Shown: one piece after another, positions 46,655 to 58,717 of the stretch
Layout: each line of letters begins with the position of its first letter
How positions within the stretch are numbered: position 1 is the first letter of the stretch
Assembly (NCBI GenBank): GCA_015179045.1
Contig: WHUZ01000005.1
Location: forward strand, 930,001 to 994,000
Origin: Kalaharituber pfeilii
Lineage: Eukaryota; Ascomycota; Pezizomycetes; Pezizales; Pezizaceae
DNA length: 64,000 nucleotides
Direction of reading: 5' to 3'
Translations under genes and position numbers: made by a program
The notes under the pieces: generated by a model
Database searches by the model: none
What the model saw: the letters and a program-made list of their open reading frames with translations, nothing else
What the model was told of the DNA's origin: nothing

Positions 46655-48157
46655 CGCAGTGATAGTGATAGTTGTAGTAGCTTGAGACTCGGAATGCAAT
46701 ACAATTGATGGCTTCTTTTTTCCCTTTTTTTGCACAATGAGAATGTAGCCTTCAAATTGCCGATTTTTTTGCACTGCATATCTGTAGGTACGTTGTCAAA
46801 TTGTAGCAAACAAACACTTCCCCAGTTCCAAACTGCACCTCTTACGTCATGTCCCGCCTTGGCCATTCAAACTGATGCTAGGTCTAAACTATCTGATACA
46901 ACCTACTGCAACCAAATAGGGCCTTATACACTTGATATGGTTTTCTTCCCTGAAGGCTGTAGCTTGACAGAATCGGCTTCTTGATCTCGTCTAGATATGC
47001 TTAATACTCACCTGAACTCCGTAAGTAATAAGTCAGCGTATGGAAAGCCTGGGGAGTTCTGTAGTCATCACATACAGTTCTAACAATCATGGCATTACAT
47101 GTTAACCCAAGTCATTTCCCTTAACAACCAAGGGTTTTAGCTTATAACAGACCTGCAAAACTGTAGAGTTCTCAGAAACTGAACACGCTCCCACATGAAT
47201 AGGTGAAGGTGACGACTCCTACTTTCTCCCCTTCAGCGATCCTATTAATGATCTCCAGTTTTTTTTATCCTTATCTCCACTAGTTTCTCCATTGGTCTTT
47301 GTCAACCGTTTTTCTGGCCTGACGGATCACGTAGCATACCGTTTTGAAGTAGTTTATTCGAGATAATCTTGAAACCCAACCATCAAGCCTAGCATGCTCA
47401 AAATTGAGGTAGCGAAGCTACTTAGGCCTTTGGGACTTGATTTTAGTTTTACCATAACGAAATGCTTGCCGAAAGTTTGTAGAAGACGTCACACAGACAT
47501 ACTGCAGTTTTATTGTCTCTCAGTATCTCGGAACCCATCAGTAGAATCCAAGATTAGGCTTGTAAAGAGGAAGCATGTGCATAGATGAACATTGTTAAAG
47601 TACCTCGAAGCAGCGTATAGAGTAGACGAGATGTACTACAAGTAAGAATGGGTGGAGTTGTACAAGTACTTATCACGTGGCCTTCTGATTTAAAATTTTA
47701 ATTTGCTAAATAAGTGAAGTATGTAGAAATTCAATTGAGTTATAGAAGGTATTAACAGGATATTTCCCCGAAGGACTAAGTCAAAGAGGTGCATACAATT
47801 GCAAACAAAATGGAAGATATTTATTCATTAGACATTTGTCGTCATGAGTCGTAAGAAGGAGTAAAGACAAATTATAAAGACTCCGACCAAACAAACTGCG
47901 ACCAACGTCGGCTTCACACAAACCAACGCCAATTCCCCCCACCCCCTGCCCCCCTCAAAAAAACAAATAAAAAGAAGAGAAGGATATAGGCGTTTCAATG
48001 AAGAAATCATGAAACCCGCACTCGTTCCACCTGTAATCAACAAATTACTGACAAGCCACTAACAATCGAACATACTATACATTCGCTGCATTTCATCACA
48101 GCATTACTCTATCACAAAATAAAGAAAAAGAAGAAAAAGGGGTACTGTACCTAGGAA

Positions 48158-49283
48158 TTACTCCTCCTCGGTTCTCGCAAGACAACAGAAAATTCCACAT
48201 ATTGTCGACAATTTCCATTTGTTCATCAGCCCCCTGCCACTTCCGTCACTGACACTCCCTGCTCTACTCCTCCCCTGCCTTGGACTTCGAAGGGAGTCTG
48301 GTGTAGAAACTCCAGTGGCCAGATAACCTGGCCTCCCAACCCCCCTACTACTTCCTTCTCCTCTATCGCTCCTAGCTATAGGTGCATTGTGGAAAGGATG
48401 GTTGGTTAATGTTCCATAGGATCTATAACCAGACGTTGGAGGACGGAACGTGGGACCCTGAAGAGGTGCCCTGAGTGGGTTGGAGGGAGAATAGTTTCGA
48501 TTAAAGAAGGAAGCTGATATTGGAGGGGTATCCCCCAAAGGAGGAGTCGCAGGTGACAGTGGCGAATCTAGAGTGAAATATCTCATGAGCATCTGTTAAT
48601 CCAACAAGCGCGGAACATCAGTAATAGCTCTTACCTGCGTGATGCAATGCTGATATAGACTGATACAGGGGCTGACTGGGGCTCACGTAGTCATAAACAA
48701 GCTCATCATCATAGTAGTCGAAACAATCGCCTCGGTTTTTCTTCCGTCGGCCCCTTGGTAGCAGTATGCAATCATCTTCATCTTCATCATCCTCAGAAAA
48801 CTCGGTACTTGATCGCCGGCTCAGACGCTGAAATGCTGAATCCTCCTCACGCAACGTACTGCTACTTTTCTGCTCAACAATTGTGTCCAGCCCTTGCGAT
48901 AGTGTATTAATATACCGACCGTGCGGGTAGTCACTAGTACTACTCCCGCTCCGAGAATATTCTAGCTGTGAGCCAATGCTAGCATCAGCACCACCTGCGA
49001 CCGATGATCTGTCGTCCTGACCCACATTGATATTCTCTGCGATTACCACTTCCCGTGTTACCTCGACTACAGCATTTGGGCTTCTTTTATTGGCCGACGA
49101 TCCTATTCCCTCATTTTCCGAGTCTGATGCCAGTGGTGCTTCGAAAATGCTGGAGTGCGGAGAGGGTTCATCCTCGGAGGAATCCGCAATCGGAGCAAGG
49201 ACTTTTCCATGGCTTCTGCGGGGGCGGCTCTGATGAGACGCTTGAGAGTTAACCGGGACATTTTCGCCGCTACGAGGCGACAT
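48158..49283 (-). CDS. Hypothetical Ser-rich protein with acidic patch
   Basis: Two exons (49283-48635 and 48567-48158) join in frame (GCA G / AT TCG) to 352 aa across a 67-nt intron with GTAAGA donor. I do not recognise the family. The N-terminal half is Ser/Glu/Asp-rich and probably disordered. An acidic run (EFSEDDEDEDD) at about 165-176 is followed by a basic RGRRKK patch, then a tyrosine-rich segment (CFDYYDDELVYDYVSPSQPLYQSISAL) that looks conserved in character. The second exon is Pro/Ser/Gly-rich with TPP and SPR motifs, ending GLMNKWKLSTICGIFCCLARTEEE. The coherent splice signals and long open frames support a real gene. Function unknown. Confidence 0.7.
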
Positions 49284-51325
49284 GACAGCAGTTTAACAGT
49301 CGCCTATTCTTGATAACACCAAGCAGTGCCCTAGTAGGTTTGATGATACAGTTCGTATAGTAGCAGTCGTTTTGTTAAATTGCTCAAATTTTGTACCCTT
49401 TTTTATTGTTGTTTCAATTACGCCTCTCTTTTTTTTTCTCTTTATGGCTTAGGGGCCTTCTTTAACGCCGGGGTATAGTAATGTACACTGAGTCCAGGTT
49501 TAGAGCGAAATCATGTTTCGGGAGTTGACAAAATTGAAAGCGAAACTCTCTTTGATGTGGCTTTAATCGAATACCTGGCGCGAGGGAGCGAGAGGGCTAA
49601 CACAAATGATGAGAATGTTGCGACCGCAACTCAGCTTTGCTAGACTCGATGCAGTGCTGGGCTAGTGCAGTTGAGTTTTACACGGCACTGAGCTGTACCG
49701 TTACATCTCGACGACATGATGCATGGGGGGAATTAGGGTGGGGATCGGGTGAGCAACCAGATTGGCGGTGCGTGGGGTAACTCTTGGCGGAGACCCTTGG
49801 GTTGTATCATGTGAGAGGCCTTCTAGTCTAGCAGCCATTACATACCAAGTAGATAAATACAGCTTAACGCTCAATCTATTCAGTATTCTGTACTTATGAA
49901 AGCTTCAAGGAGATAGTTTGGTAAGCTCGGCGCGGACTTCTCGAAGCTGTGAAGACTCCGTCACTCATGCTCAGAGGTGGTAATAGTATCTTATCAGAGT
50001 CTGGGCACGAGAACAGTATCTCATCTAGAGCTACCCAAAACCTTGCCCTCGTATCCTCTAATTCACTTATACTTGTAAAAGTAGGCTAGGATATAAAGGA
50101 AATATTTAGTTGTTAGCCACCATTTAAGACTGTTTCTCATGCCTATGCCCAGTCACGTGGATGGACGCCACGTGAGTGCTGCATCATGCTAGCACAAATT
50201 TAAATAACAAAAATTTCGAGCTTTCAAGATAGGAGTAACAGTCTAATCCAAAACACAGAGCCTACATAACATCTAGCTCGAACGAAGTCTGATCTAGTCT
50301 GACTTGGAGCTGGTAGCAAACAAAGTACACGTCTGAGGACAGGAATAAAGGCAAACATAGCGCTTCTGAAAAATTTATCTATATTATTTATAAGAAAAAA
50401 ATATAAAAAAAAATAACCGAACTGAAGTATTCGCTTGTTCAAAAGGTATTGCAACGACTAACGAATGCATAAAATTATGTAATGCATACAACTCATACTG
50501 CTGTAAAGTACTCAATACTGGTAGGAGATTCAGAGAAAAAGGACTCTTTAAAAATCTGCCTGTGCATACGATATGGCACTTTTACAGCAGCATCATAGCT
50601 GTTGCTAATCGTGGTCATATATCCTCACAAATAAATTTACTTAGGGTATTTCTTACTTGGTTCAGGAGGTTCTAGGTACGAGAACAATCACCCTTGCTTG
50701 TAATTAGGCACCTGTTGTTGGCTGCTGTTGATACTACGAAATATTAGTCTCCATATGTATGAAAATGCAATCTGTTGCTCCTTCTACTTTTATATTAGTA
50801 ACTATTACTTAGGCAACCTCGTATCTGCCAAGTGTCTGGCTTGCATCGACTTGATCTTCGTTGCTAGGGCCCCACTTGAAGAGATTATATTACACTTAGA
50901 CTAGATGAAGGACACATATATGCAGCGTTTTCATTAGCCCGCACATGCACTGCGGATCCACTACCGTACGTTAATGCTAGTCCCATGCCAAGGCCCGCTT
51001 CCCCACACTTGACGGATCTTGGCATACGACGCCCTGGGTATGTACAGCCCTGGCGAGCTCCCGCTTGAGCTAAGCATCTTCCTGGCTAGCGGAGCCGAAG
51101 GGCATGTTCCCACGACTATTCTTCGAATTGCAAGTAGTCTCGTGAGGGTTCCGTCTGTCCTGCTATTTGAGGGCCCGCTCAGACTTTTCCGACTGGTACC
51201 CATGTGTTCCGGTTACCACACAGCAAATCGATTTCTCCGTTCAACGTCGTTGATATTGTGACATAACATCACCTGAATTTTTATTCTTTGTTCTCGCCTT
51301 GCAGCTGCCTACTGTTCAAACCAAT
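49284..51325. other. Intergenic spacer
   Basis: About 2 kb between two genes with divergent starts. It contains one well-preserved micro-insertion (49985-50025) and a weaker core-like sequence (TTCTAGGTACGAGAAC near 50670). CACGTG-containing sequences near 50155-50175 are possible bHLH sites but unproven. No gene seen. Confidence 0.5.
49985..50025 (+). repeat. Micro-insertion core with 11-bp direct repeats
   Basis: The 19-nt core AGAGTCTGGGCACGAGAAC (49996-50014) lies between AGTATCTTATC (49985-49995) and AGTATCTCATC (50015-50025). The flanks differ at one position. It is the reference copy for the consensus. Confidence 0.82.
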
Positions 51326-53160
51326 ATGGCCAAACTCAACTACAGCAATGTAAGAAGTTCCCTTGACAATTCCGGATTTTGCAGGACTGCAAACTCCTTT
51401 GCCATGCTAACATTTTATACTGCAAGCGTAAAACAAGTGGCTTGAAACTTTGTTCTACCGTCAAGAGAGATCTACTAAAAAGAGCGCCCGAGGGAAGCGG
51501 CCTAAATGCGGTCAAAGATCCCCATCTCGAGCTGTCAATTTCTGGTAAAGCTCTTTGCGATGACGGACTGCAGATCGTCTGTGAAGCTCTATGCCAGACT
51601 ATTCAAGCAGGTGCAACCAAGCTAGAGGAACTCTGGCTTTCTGATAATGAAATCACTGTGAGGGGATTACAATGGCTCGTACCACTCATCAAGCTGTGCC
51701 CAAAAGATTTGAAGGATTTGGATCTTTCGGGAAATAAGATCTTAGTTGAAACAGATCAAGACGTTGATGCGTGGGAGAATTTTTTAAAAAGTTTCAGGGA
51801 TGTGAGCTGCTTAAGAAGTTTCAATTTATCAAATAACCCCCTGGGCCCAGATAGAGCCTTCGAGACTCTGTTACGGTGTTATTCCCGAGAAAACCCGCTA
51901 TACCTTCCAAAGATACACGATTCAGTAATTGTGGACGGCTCAGAGAATAATTCCGATTATCAAGTGGACTCCAGCCAGGAGACAGACTCCGAAGACACTG
52001 ATTCGCTATCAGGTCCGAAAATGCATGCATCGAGCTTGAAACGTGAACTCTCTTCCTCGCCCCCAATGGTCTATTCTGCTGAATCAACACCTTCGAGATC
52101 TGTAAAATCCAATCGGGGTTGGTAATTAGTTGAGACGCTGAAGTTCTACTCTTGCTAATTGTACTCAGGGTATTCTCTAAGTCACCAGAATATCATTTCT
52201 CCATCCCCAATCAAGGTCGAATTACACGGGCTTCGTTCTGTGCCTTATTTGATATTATCTAACACTAGAATGAGAGATATATCGGCACTTCATTTGTCAT
52301 ATTTATTAGCAGAACATCCTTTGCCTCATAAGGTGCTTCCATTCTTCCCAACATACAAGACTTCATCCCAGTCAGATATCTTCGAGTCATATGAGCTGGA
52401 ATCGAATTGCTCTGGTGTCATATACCTTCCCAATGATGATCTCACAGTTCTCGGGACACGTGCATTGGAAGTTGCAGATAGCTACAGGCGTGATGGCTGT
52501 CGAAAACATGGGCAGGGCACTAGGAAGACGTCAGAATTTGGTGTTGATAGCCCTATGAGGATGAAACCCGGTTATTTCAACACTCTACTCTCAGTTGTTG
52601 GGAGCACAAACGATTTAGATAGATCACGAAGCAAGATACAAGGTACGATTCTGAAAGAAGGTGGACCAAGTCAAATTGATCTGTGGAAAGCTGCTTTGAA
52701 GGCCCTTGTTCTTACCCGAACGTTACTACTTGAGAATGAGACTATCAGTCCCAGTTCTCTTGGCCGAAATATTCCATCATGTCGGCGTCAGGATTGCCTT
52801 CAGGCACCAATATCACTACAGCCAGTGAACCATAGTTCGCCACCATTACAGTATTCACCTCCCTCACCTCAGTCCTACAAGGCCTACAGGATGTATCTTC
52901 ACAATACTTTGCCTTCAGGTCTACCTGTGAAGTCAGTAACAAGCCTCCCTGGAAAGCTTCCTGAGCATATCTGGCAGAAAATCATTAGCCTCACAGCGGA
53001 CCCACAGGGTACAATGTCAACCCAACAATTGAGGAATGTGCATGAATGGGGGCGACAGAGAGAAACATTATGGCGAGAGAGGGAGTTCGCTGGGAAGTTA
53101 CCAAGTGTTCAGATTTGGCGCTTTCTGGAGGGACTGGATTGCTTGACGTATGAACTCTGA
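51326..53160 (+). CDS. Leucine-rich repeat (RNI-like) protein
   Basis: Three exons (51326-51349, 51427-52117, 52169-53160) join in frame to 568 aa. The N-terminus (MAKLNYSN / RKTSGLKLCSTVKRDLL) leads into ribonuclease-inhibitor-type leucine-rich repeats at about 40-150: ELSISGKALCDDGLQIV, LEELWLSDNEITVRGLQWL, LKDLDLSGNKI, LRSFNLSNNPLGPDRAF. Another repeat-like segment (VPYLILSNTRMRDISALHLS) follows intron 2. The rest is low-complexity, with a conserved-looking C-terminus (LPEHIWQKIISL, QLRNVHEWGRQRETL). I chose the 77-nt first intron because it has a GCTAAC branch 18 nt before its AG; an earlier AG would give an implausible 35-nt intron. Intron 2 uses a GTTGGT donor. Likely a protein-interaction scaffold, exact role unknown. 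Confidence 0.78.
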
Positions 53161-53823
53161 AGGTGCCTCCTTTTCCTCAGCAATATTGGCTATATGGCTA
53201 ATTTATCTTTGTCTACCTGCTATTCTCGAGGGCACATTATGTTGCTTTAGGCATCGCAAGTTGGCCATAAATATATGGCCAATGCTAGCCCTTTGTGGTG
53301 TCGGGTGGTATCTGGATTGCTAACTCCTGTATCCTTTATATGTATATGGGTGGTCGGGATGGCAGCTGAATAGCAATTCCGCGTTTGGTATATATTTTTT
53401 TTTGCAGCGGCAATGGCTGGCAGTTACATTATGGGACTTACCGCATGTCCCTAAATTCTTGTATGAGACTTACATAAAGGATTTTGAAAATAGAGGCTTT
53501 CTCTACGAATATGCTTGTAAGCTCGTATTTAAGCCCTTGAACAATCGGAACATATAATTATCTTGTATATAAGAGAATGCTTTAGCATCTTTAGATAAAA
53601 ACATCTTGTACTATAAATACCTGCTATAGTTAGTATATTGCCCAAGATGCTGCTTTTGACAAGAAAAGATTTTATTACATATAATAAGTGTATAATTCTT
53701 CCTTCGTGCAAAACTTCCTAGTTCAGTTAAAAACATGGCCCCTGAAGTTCATCCGATTCGGTTCCAAAGTATATGGATAATCCTTTATTGATATCGTATA
53801 GTTATATTATTTCTTGAAAGATG

Positions 53824-53857
<34 letters not shown>

Positions 53858-56800
53858 TTTTTTTTTTTTTTTTTGAGTACTGTATAGTATTGATAGACCT
53901 CAAATACGTGCACAATGTTCGGAAAATAATAATATTTCTTATGCATTCCTAGATTGCTCTATTTTCTAGAGATTTCCCTGTGGAATGAAGTTCGTTAATT
54001 AAAAGTATGCCAAATGTTGCTTTTGATTGAGATACAATATTTTTTCCGCAACATTTTGTTACACGCGCATACATACTTAGTAGGCAAATCTCATTCGTAG
54101 TATCAAAGGACTTGGTCAAAAGGAAAAGAAAAAATTGGACCTTACTAGAGTATGGCAGATTTAAGTGGAAAGTACCAATATATGCTACTTCAATACGGTC
54201 GTGACTACTGCCAATGATAGAATCCACTAGCTCTCTGTAGAAACACTCTTTTATTCTATAAAGAGAAGCTATTATACCCAACTTAGTTCTCTAGCTATAG
54301 AATACTTAATGTGAATCTGAAATTGTAATAAAATGTGCATCATATCTTATGTTCTACTGTTAACTAATACTATATACAATTCTTCCTAATTTCAACTATA
54401 TTACATGCAGCAACTAAGAGAGCAGTATATATGTTAGCCGTAGGTTGTTAGCCGTAGGAAACAGTATAACCTGTAAACGTAGGTTGCTGGTTGTGTTAGC
54501 CCACTGGACACTCACACTAATTGTACTATCACTTGGCAGCAGCAGACGTACCTTCTGGTGCAACGATCGAGGGAATAGTTGAGTGCTTCCTATAATAAAC
54601 TAGTTTAAGTTATGATATCAATAGAGAAGAGTTCAGAAATGGAAAGGAGAAGCTGCAAGAGTTGAAGTAGAGTAAGATTTGAAGTAGAGGAAGCATTGGA
54701 GTGGGAGAAGTGCTGGAGAGCTACAGAAGTGGGAGAGATGGAGGAGCCGTAAAGGCTATAGAAGAGAGAGCTGCAGGAGAGGATGAATCTGTAACGGATG
54801 TGGTAAACGCAGAGAATTACCGTTCGCCAGGTCAAAAAGACACCTGACAAGCGATTCTCGCTAGTCCTCTGCGTAGCTCATATAGCACTCATTTCGCGAC
54901 TGCGAGGCCGGCGCCTGGCTGTCGCATATCGCATGCGTCGCATATGCGCGCATCCACCGACTGCCCGCCCTATGGTTGCAGTGAGCTGTAACAGAATCCA
55001 CAATAGAAGGGGATCCAAAGAGAAAGGAGAAGATCCGTAGAGCGCAGGAAGATTCTGTAGAGAGGGAGGAATCTGTAGAGGGGCAGAATCTTACAGAGAG
55101 TGGAGGGAGAGAGCTACAGAGGGCAATCAGAGAAAGCTGCAGAGGGCGAGAGGAGAAAGGAGAGGAGTGAGAGATGAGGGTCGTAAGTGCCTGAGGCTTG
55201 GCAGCAGTTACAGTATACTGCAAGTACCTCCCAATCTCCATAGTCTCCTGACGGCAGTTACTTAACTTGGGCGTTGGAATAAGTTTATAAGTGTGGAAGA
55301 TTTTCTTATTTTGTATACCAATTAAAATCTTCTTTACTTTGTATATGAGACTACTGACATGAAAGTATTAGGCTTGAGTACTAGAAATGGTATATATATG
55401 TACTTACGTAACTACCTTCAGAATTTGTCTCCAATTCCAGATACATAAGAAATGTAGATGTTGGGAAGGCCGTACAAATGAAACGTCTCTTTTGAAAAAA
55501 ATACTTTGAATATATAATGCTGTGAGCATTGCTATCACTATGTTTGATACTCAAGGCTTACATGATTATTGTTCTAATACCATGAATATAAACGCCTTAT
55601 ACATAAGTTTATACAGTTGCTTGGTCTCTTATAAAGTATGTACTGGGAGATATATATGAAGGATTCTCAGTTCCGGAAGAATTTCATGACTACTGTAGAT
55701 AATATACAGACTTCTATCATGTGTAACCAAGCAATCTGACTTTCATCAACCTAAGGATGTTCACAATGCGTCATCTCTAACTCGCCTGCTAGCAGTAAAC
55801 TTCTTTGAGGCCCTGGTAGCGCCCAGAAATGACTGGAGTTTACCCCGTTGCACACGACTCTCAGTATCGCGAGACGTAGTCTGGTTGCACTACTCCTCGT
55901 AACCAGACTACGCGAGACACATGAGCATGTGCTCTTGATGCTGGGTGCGGTTCTGTGTGGTGCGACGCAACGAAGTGGGCGATATGATCAATGCTGGGTA
56001 AATACCCTGAAGTGAATTACAAGGTGCACAGCCAGGCCTCTAATCATTGACACACACACACATGCTTGACAGAATACTGCTTGGTTTACAAGTTACGTTA
56101 AAGCTCCGCTTCGCTCCAGTAGAGGCACAGAGCGCATATATATATATATGCATACCCGACATGTGCTCAATTCTAAACTTCTCCATCTCAAATCCAGACA
56201 CCATCCAGGGCACCGGCGGCCAGGCTCTCAAGCCCAATGAAATATACCTACGCAAAACGCACTACCAAGCAAGGGGCTGAGAGTACTGCTTGCCGACCCA
56301 AGATGCTGGAGCAAGGCCAGCCACTGAATCTCCATCGCATCCCGCACTACACGCTCAATAGCGCAAACATACCAAATTGAGTTTATAGCAAGCCATGAGT
56401 CCGGCTAGAGGATAACCTTTCCATATATCTCTATTCTCGAGTTGCAAGTCCTAGCACGATTATTATCAACACCATCATCATCAACGTCCATCTCCAATCT
56501 GCACCTACGGTCAGTGACTGCATTACAAACGATGTTCATGCATTCATTTACAAACAGCTTAGTCTCTGAAAGACTGCTTTAGTATATGAACAAAGTGGAG
56601 GATTATTCGAGAGCTGGGAACACTTTTGAGATGTCGAAACAGGTGGGCTACCTTCAATGTGTTCCCTCTGACATGGATACATACAGTTTTACTTAGATTC
56701 TCCACAACTATAATAGCTCTAACATCCAATGTACTCATGACTCAGTTACTCATTCTCTTCTAAAAGGTTATCGATCTTTGGATTTGCACTTACCCACCTT

Positions 56801-58432
56801 ACTCTTCAATTTTTTGATCAAGACTGGAATATAATCTGCTTTGGTCATTTTGGCCGAACGTCCGTATTCAGGTTGGCTGATTTAAGGACATTATTCTAGA
56901 CTGTTGACGTGCTGATGTCTTGTGTTTGGCCTCAAAATCTCCGAGATAAAAACGAATGGTACAGAAAGTCGGCATAATAGTAGCGCTTTAGCTTCTGATC
57001 ACCACAATTATCTTTGACTCATTTGCCCACTACTGCTTCCTAACTTGATCAAATCTCTTGCAAGAGGATAAACTTGAAACAGAACGGCAGCCAACTATTC
57101 ATGACACAATCATTAGAAGTGAGATAGTTAGATTAAAAGTTAACCCGACAGCCATAGGAGGCCAATTGACATTTTCTCAAAAAAAAAAACCTTTGCAAGC
57201 ACCGTAAGCAATGGTCGAGTCATAGACAATCATCCAAGCCTTCGTCAACGGGCAAGTTTGCATGATTCATAGTAGAATGGTCTCAAAACAACTTAAGTTC
57301 AGCTGAGAAGAGATTCAGATTCTATCACATATTGTTCGAATTTCGACTGTCGATCAATCAGCTTCAGCTGCTTGGAGTTCAGCAGAGTGGCTATCTTTGT
57401 GGCTTGTACAGTACTCTCTGGGGAAGGCTGACAGAGGGTTAGCAACATGAAACCAAGGGGTGCGCTGCTGCATAGCCAGTTCAGGACCCTATTGTTACAA
57501 CGTTAGGGATTTGAAGCACTTGGAGATTCCTAACTGGACAACAATATTGTAAATTTGAGTTTTTATCCTTTCTAGGTATACAGCCTTTAATCGAGGTAAG
57601 AAAATCGAATGAGCATCCCAAATATTTCACCGCATGAGGTGTGCCAAGACATCAACTTCATGTCTTTTGGGCAAGGCAACCATTGAAAAGATGGGGCTTA
57701 TAGCTGCATTTCACTGAGGCCTCAAGCTGTTGTGCATGGTAGCCTAGACATCGGCCAACAACAAGCCTTGCGACCCTCGGCCCAGTGGCTTGGAGGTGGG
57801 CACTAATCTTATACATTGATTCCGGTTTGTCTCATAATCATACTGGTTGAGATTGGAGTCATTGGTGTTCTGAGAGTGAGAAGATCATAAGCATGAAAGA
57901 TCACTTCACTCTTCCGCAGTTCTACACTCTAGGGTATCAGTCAGAAAAGGTGACTCGCTGATCCCTCTCATGTAGAAGGAAAATAAGCTGTTGGGGAAAT
58001 GCAGCCGGTGTCTCGGGTAAAACGTCGAATTTCTTCAATGGAGTATGTTGTGGAGGGCAGTGAACATTTTAGTTTTGGCATTGCCTCAGGGCGAACTCCG
58101 GTTCCTCAGGACGCTATTGAGACCTTGCCAGGGCCTTCCATCGCAGCACTTTAGCACTACAGGATATGACGAACAGGAGAGCATTATCCGCTTTACAGGC
58201 GATGCAATGAGCCACAAATTTGGCACCAGTGCTGTCTATATAAACGTTGATACCCTTCTGCAAGTTCAGGATGTTCTCAATCTGTGCTCTCAGACAACGT
58301 TTAAGCTACTTCTTCATCGATATTCCATCCATACATCCGTTATAGAAGGTCCAGTGGCATCGCTAGAAACTCGCCTGAGCACCTCCGCATACGATTCCCT
58401 AAGTCCACTAGATTGTCTTAAACATAAGCAAA
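53161..58432. other. Gene-poor AT-rich spacer
   Basis: About 5.3 kb with no recognisable gene. It has a 29-nt A run (53824-53852) followed by a 17-nt T run (53858-53874), a tandem GTTAGCCGTAGG pair (54433-54458), purine-rich GAGAGCTGCAGAG-type repeats (about 54610-54780 and 55010-55180), and a hairpin insertion (55868-55918). Open frames lack conserved features. Confidence 0.55.
55868..55918. repeat. 35-nt hairpin insertion with 8-bp direct repeats
   Basis: CGCGAGAC at 55868-55875 and 55911-55918 encloses a 35-nt insert whose ends (TAGTCTGGTT and AACCAGACTA) form a 10-bp stem around GCACTACTCCTCGT. Its right half (CTCGTAACCAGACT) parallels the complement of the micro-insertion core (CTCGTGCCCAGACT). 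Confidence 0.78.
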
Positions 58433-58717
58433 ATGCCTACTTGGTACTGCGTATGTTTTGCCATAATATATCTGTTATATCATTTATCAATTGCTAACAA
58501 TTGCTCGCTCTGACAGTGCGAATGCGGCTTCGGCCCTCTCAATTCTATTCTTGATGTTGGATGCGCACATTGTTACCACCACAAATGTCATTGTTGTGGG
58601 ATGGCTGCCAGATGTGTGAGGCCTCAGCAGGATCATTACCATCCTGCATCACTGGTGTCAGTGGACAGACAATCGATAGCCTCTACGCCGCTATCAACGG
58701 AACCCTTGTCCAATTAA
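58433..58717 (+). CDS. Small Cys-rich putative zinc-binding protein
   Basis: A 72-aa two-exon gene. Exon 1 (58433-58450) encodes only MPTWYC. A 66-nt intron with textbook signals (donor GTATGT, branch GCTAAC, acceptor GACAG) joins it in frame to exon 2 (58517-58717), which begins CECGFGPLNS. The pattern is W-x-C-C-x-C-G-x-G-P, then C-x2-C-x2-HH-x-C-x-CC. This fits the small W-C-C-x-C-x-x-GP cysteine-rich proteins common but uncharacterised in filamentous ascomycetes. The clustered Cys/His pairs suggest zinc binding. No secretion signal is visible. A longer frame (58045-58497) overlaps exon 1 in another phase and is probably spurious. Confidence 0.68.

Larger units (their letters stand above)
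42867..48157. other. Repeat-rich gene-poor spacer
   Basis: About 5.3 kb without a recognisable gene. It holds two micro-insertions (43371-43410 and 43691-43720), a cluster of MITE A copies and fragments (44161-44914), three 100-bp tandem-like repeats (45180-45535), and a 1.1-kb inverted-repeat element with a minisatellite core (45551-46654). The remainder shows nothing assignable. Confidence 0.55.

Noticed and set aside
51350..51384. 35-nt first intron for the LRR gene
   Set aside because: Too short for normal splicing. A 77-nt alternative with a GCTAAC branch keeps the same frame.
58045..58497. 150-aa plus-strand frame overlapping the Cys-rich gene's first exon
   Set aside because: It has no recognised domain, and its end runs through a textbook intron that serves the Cys-rich gene in another phase.
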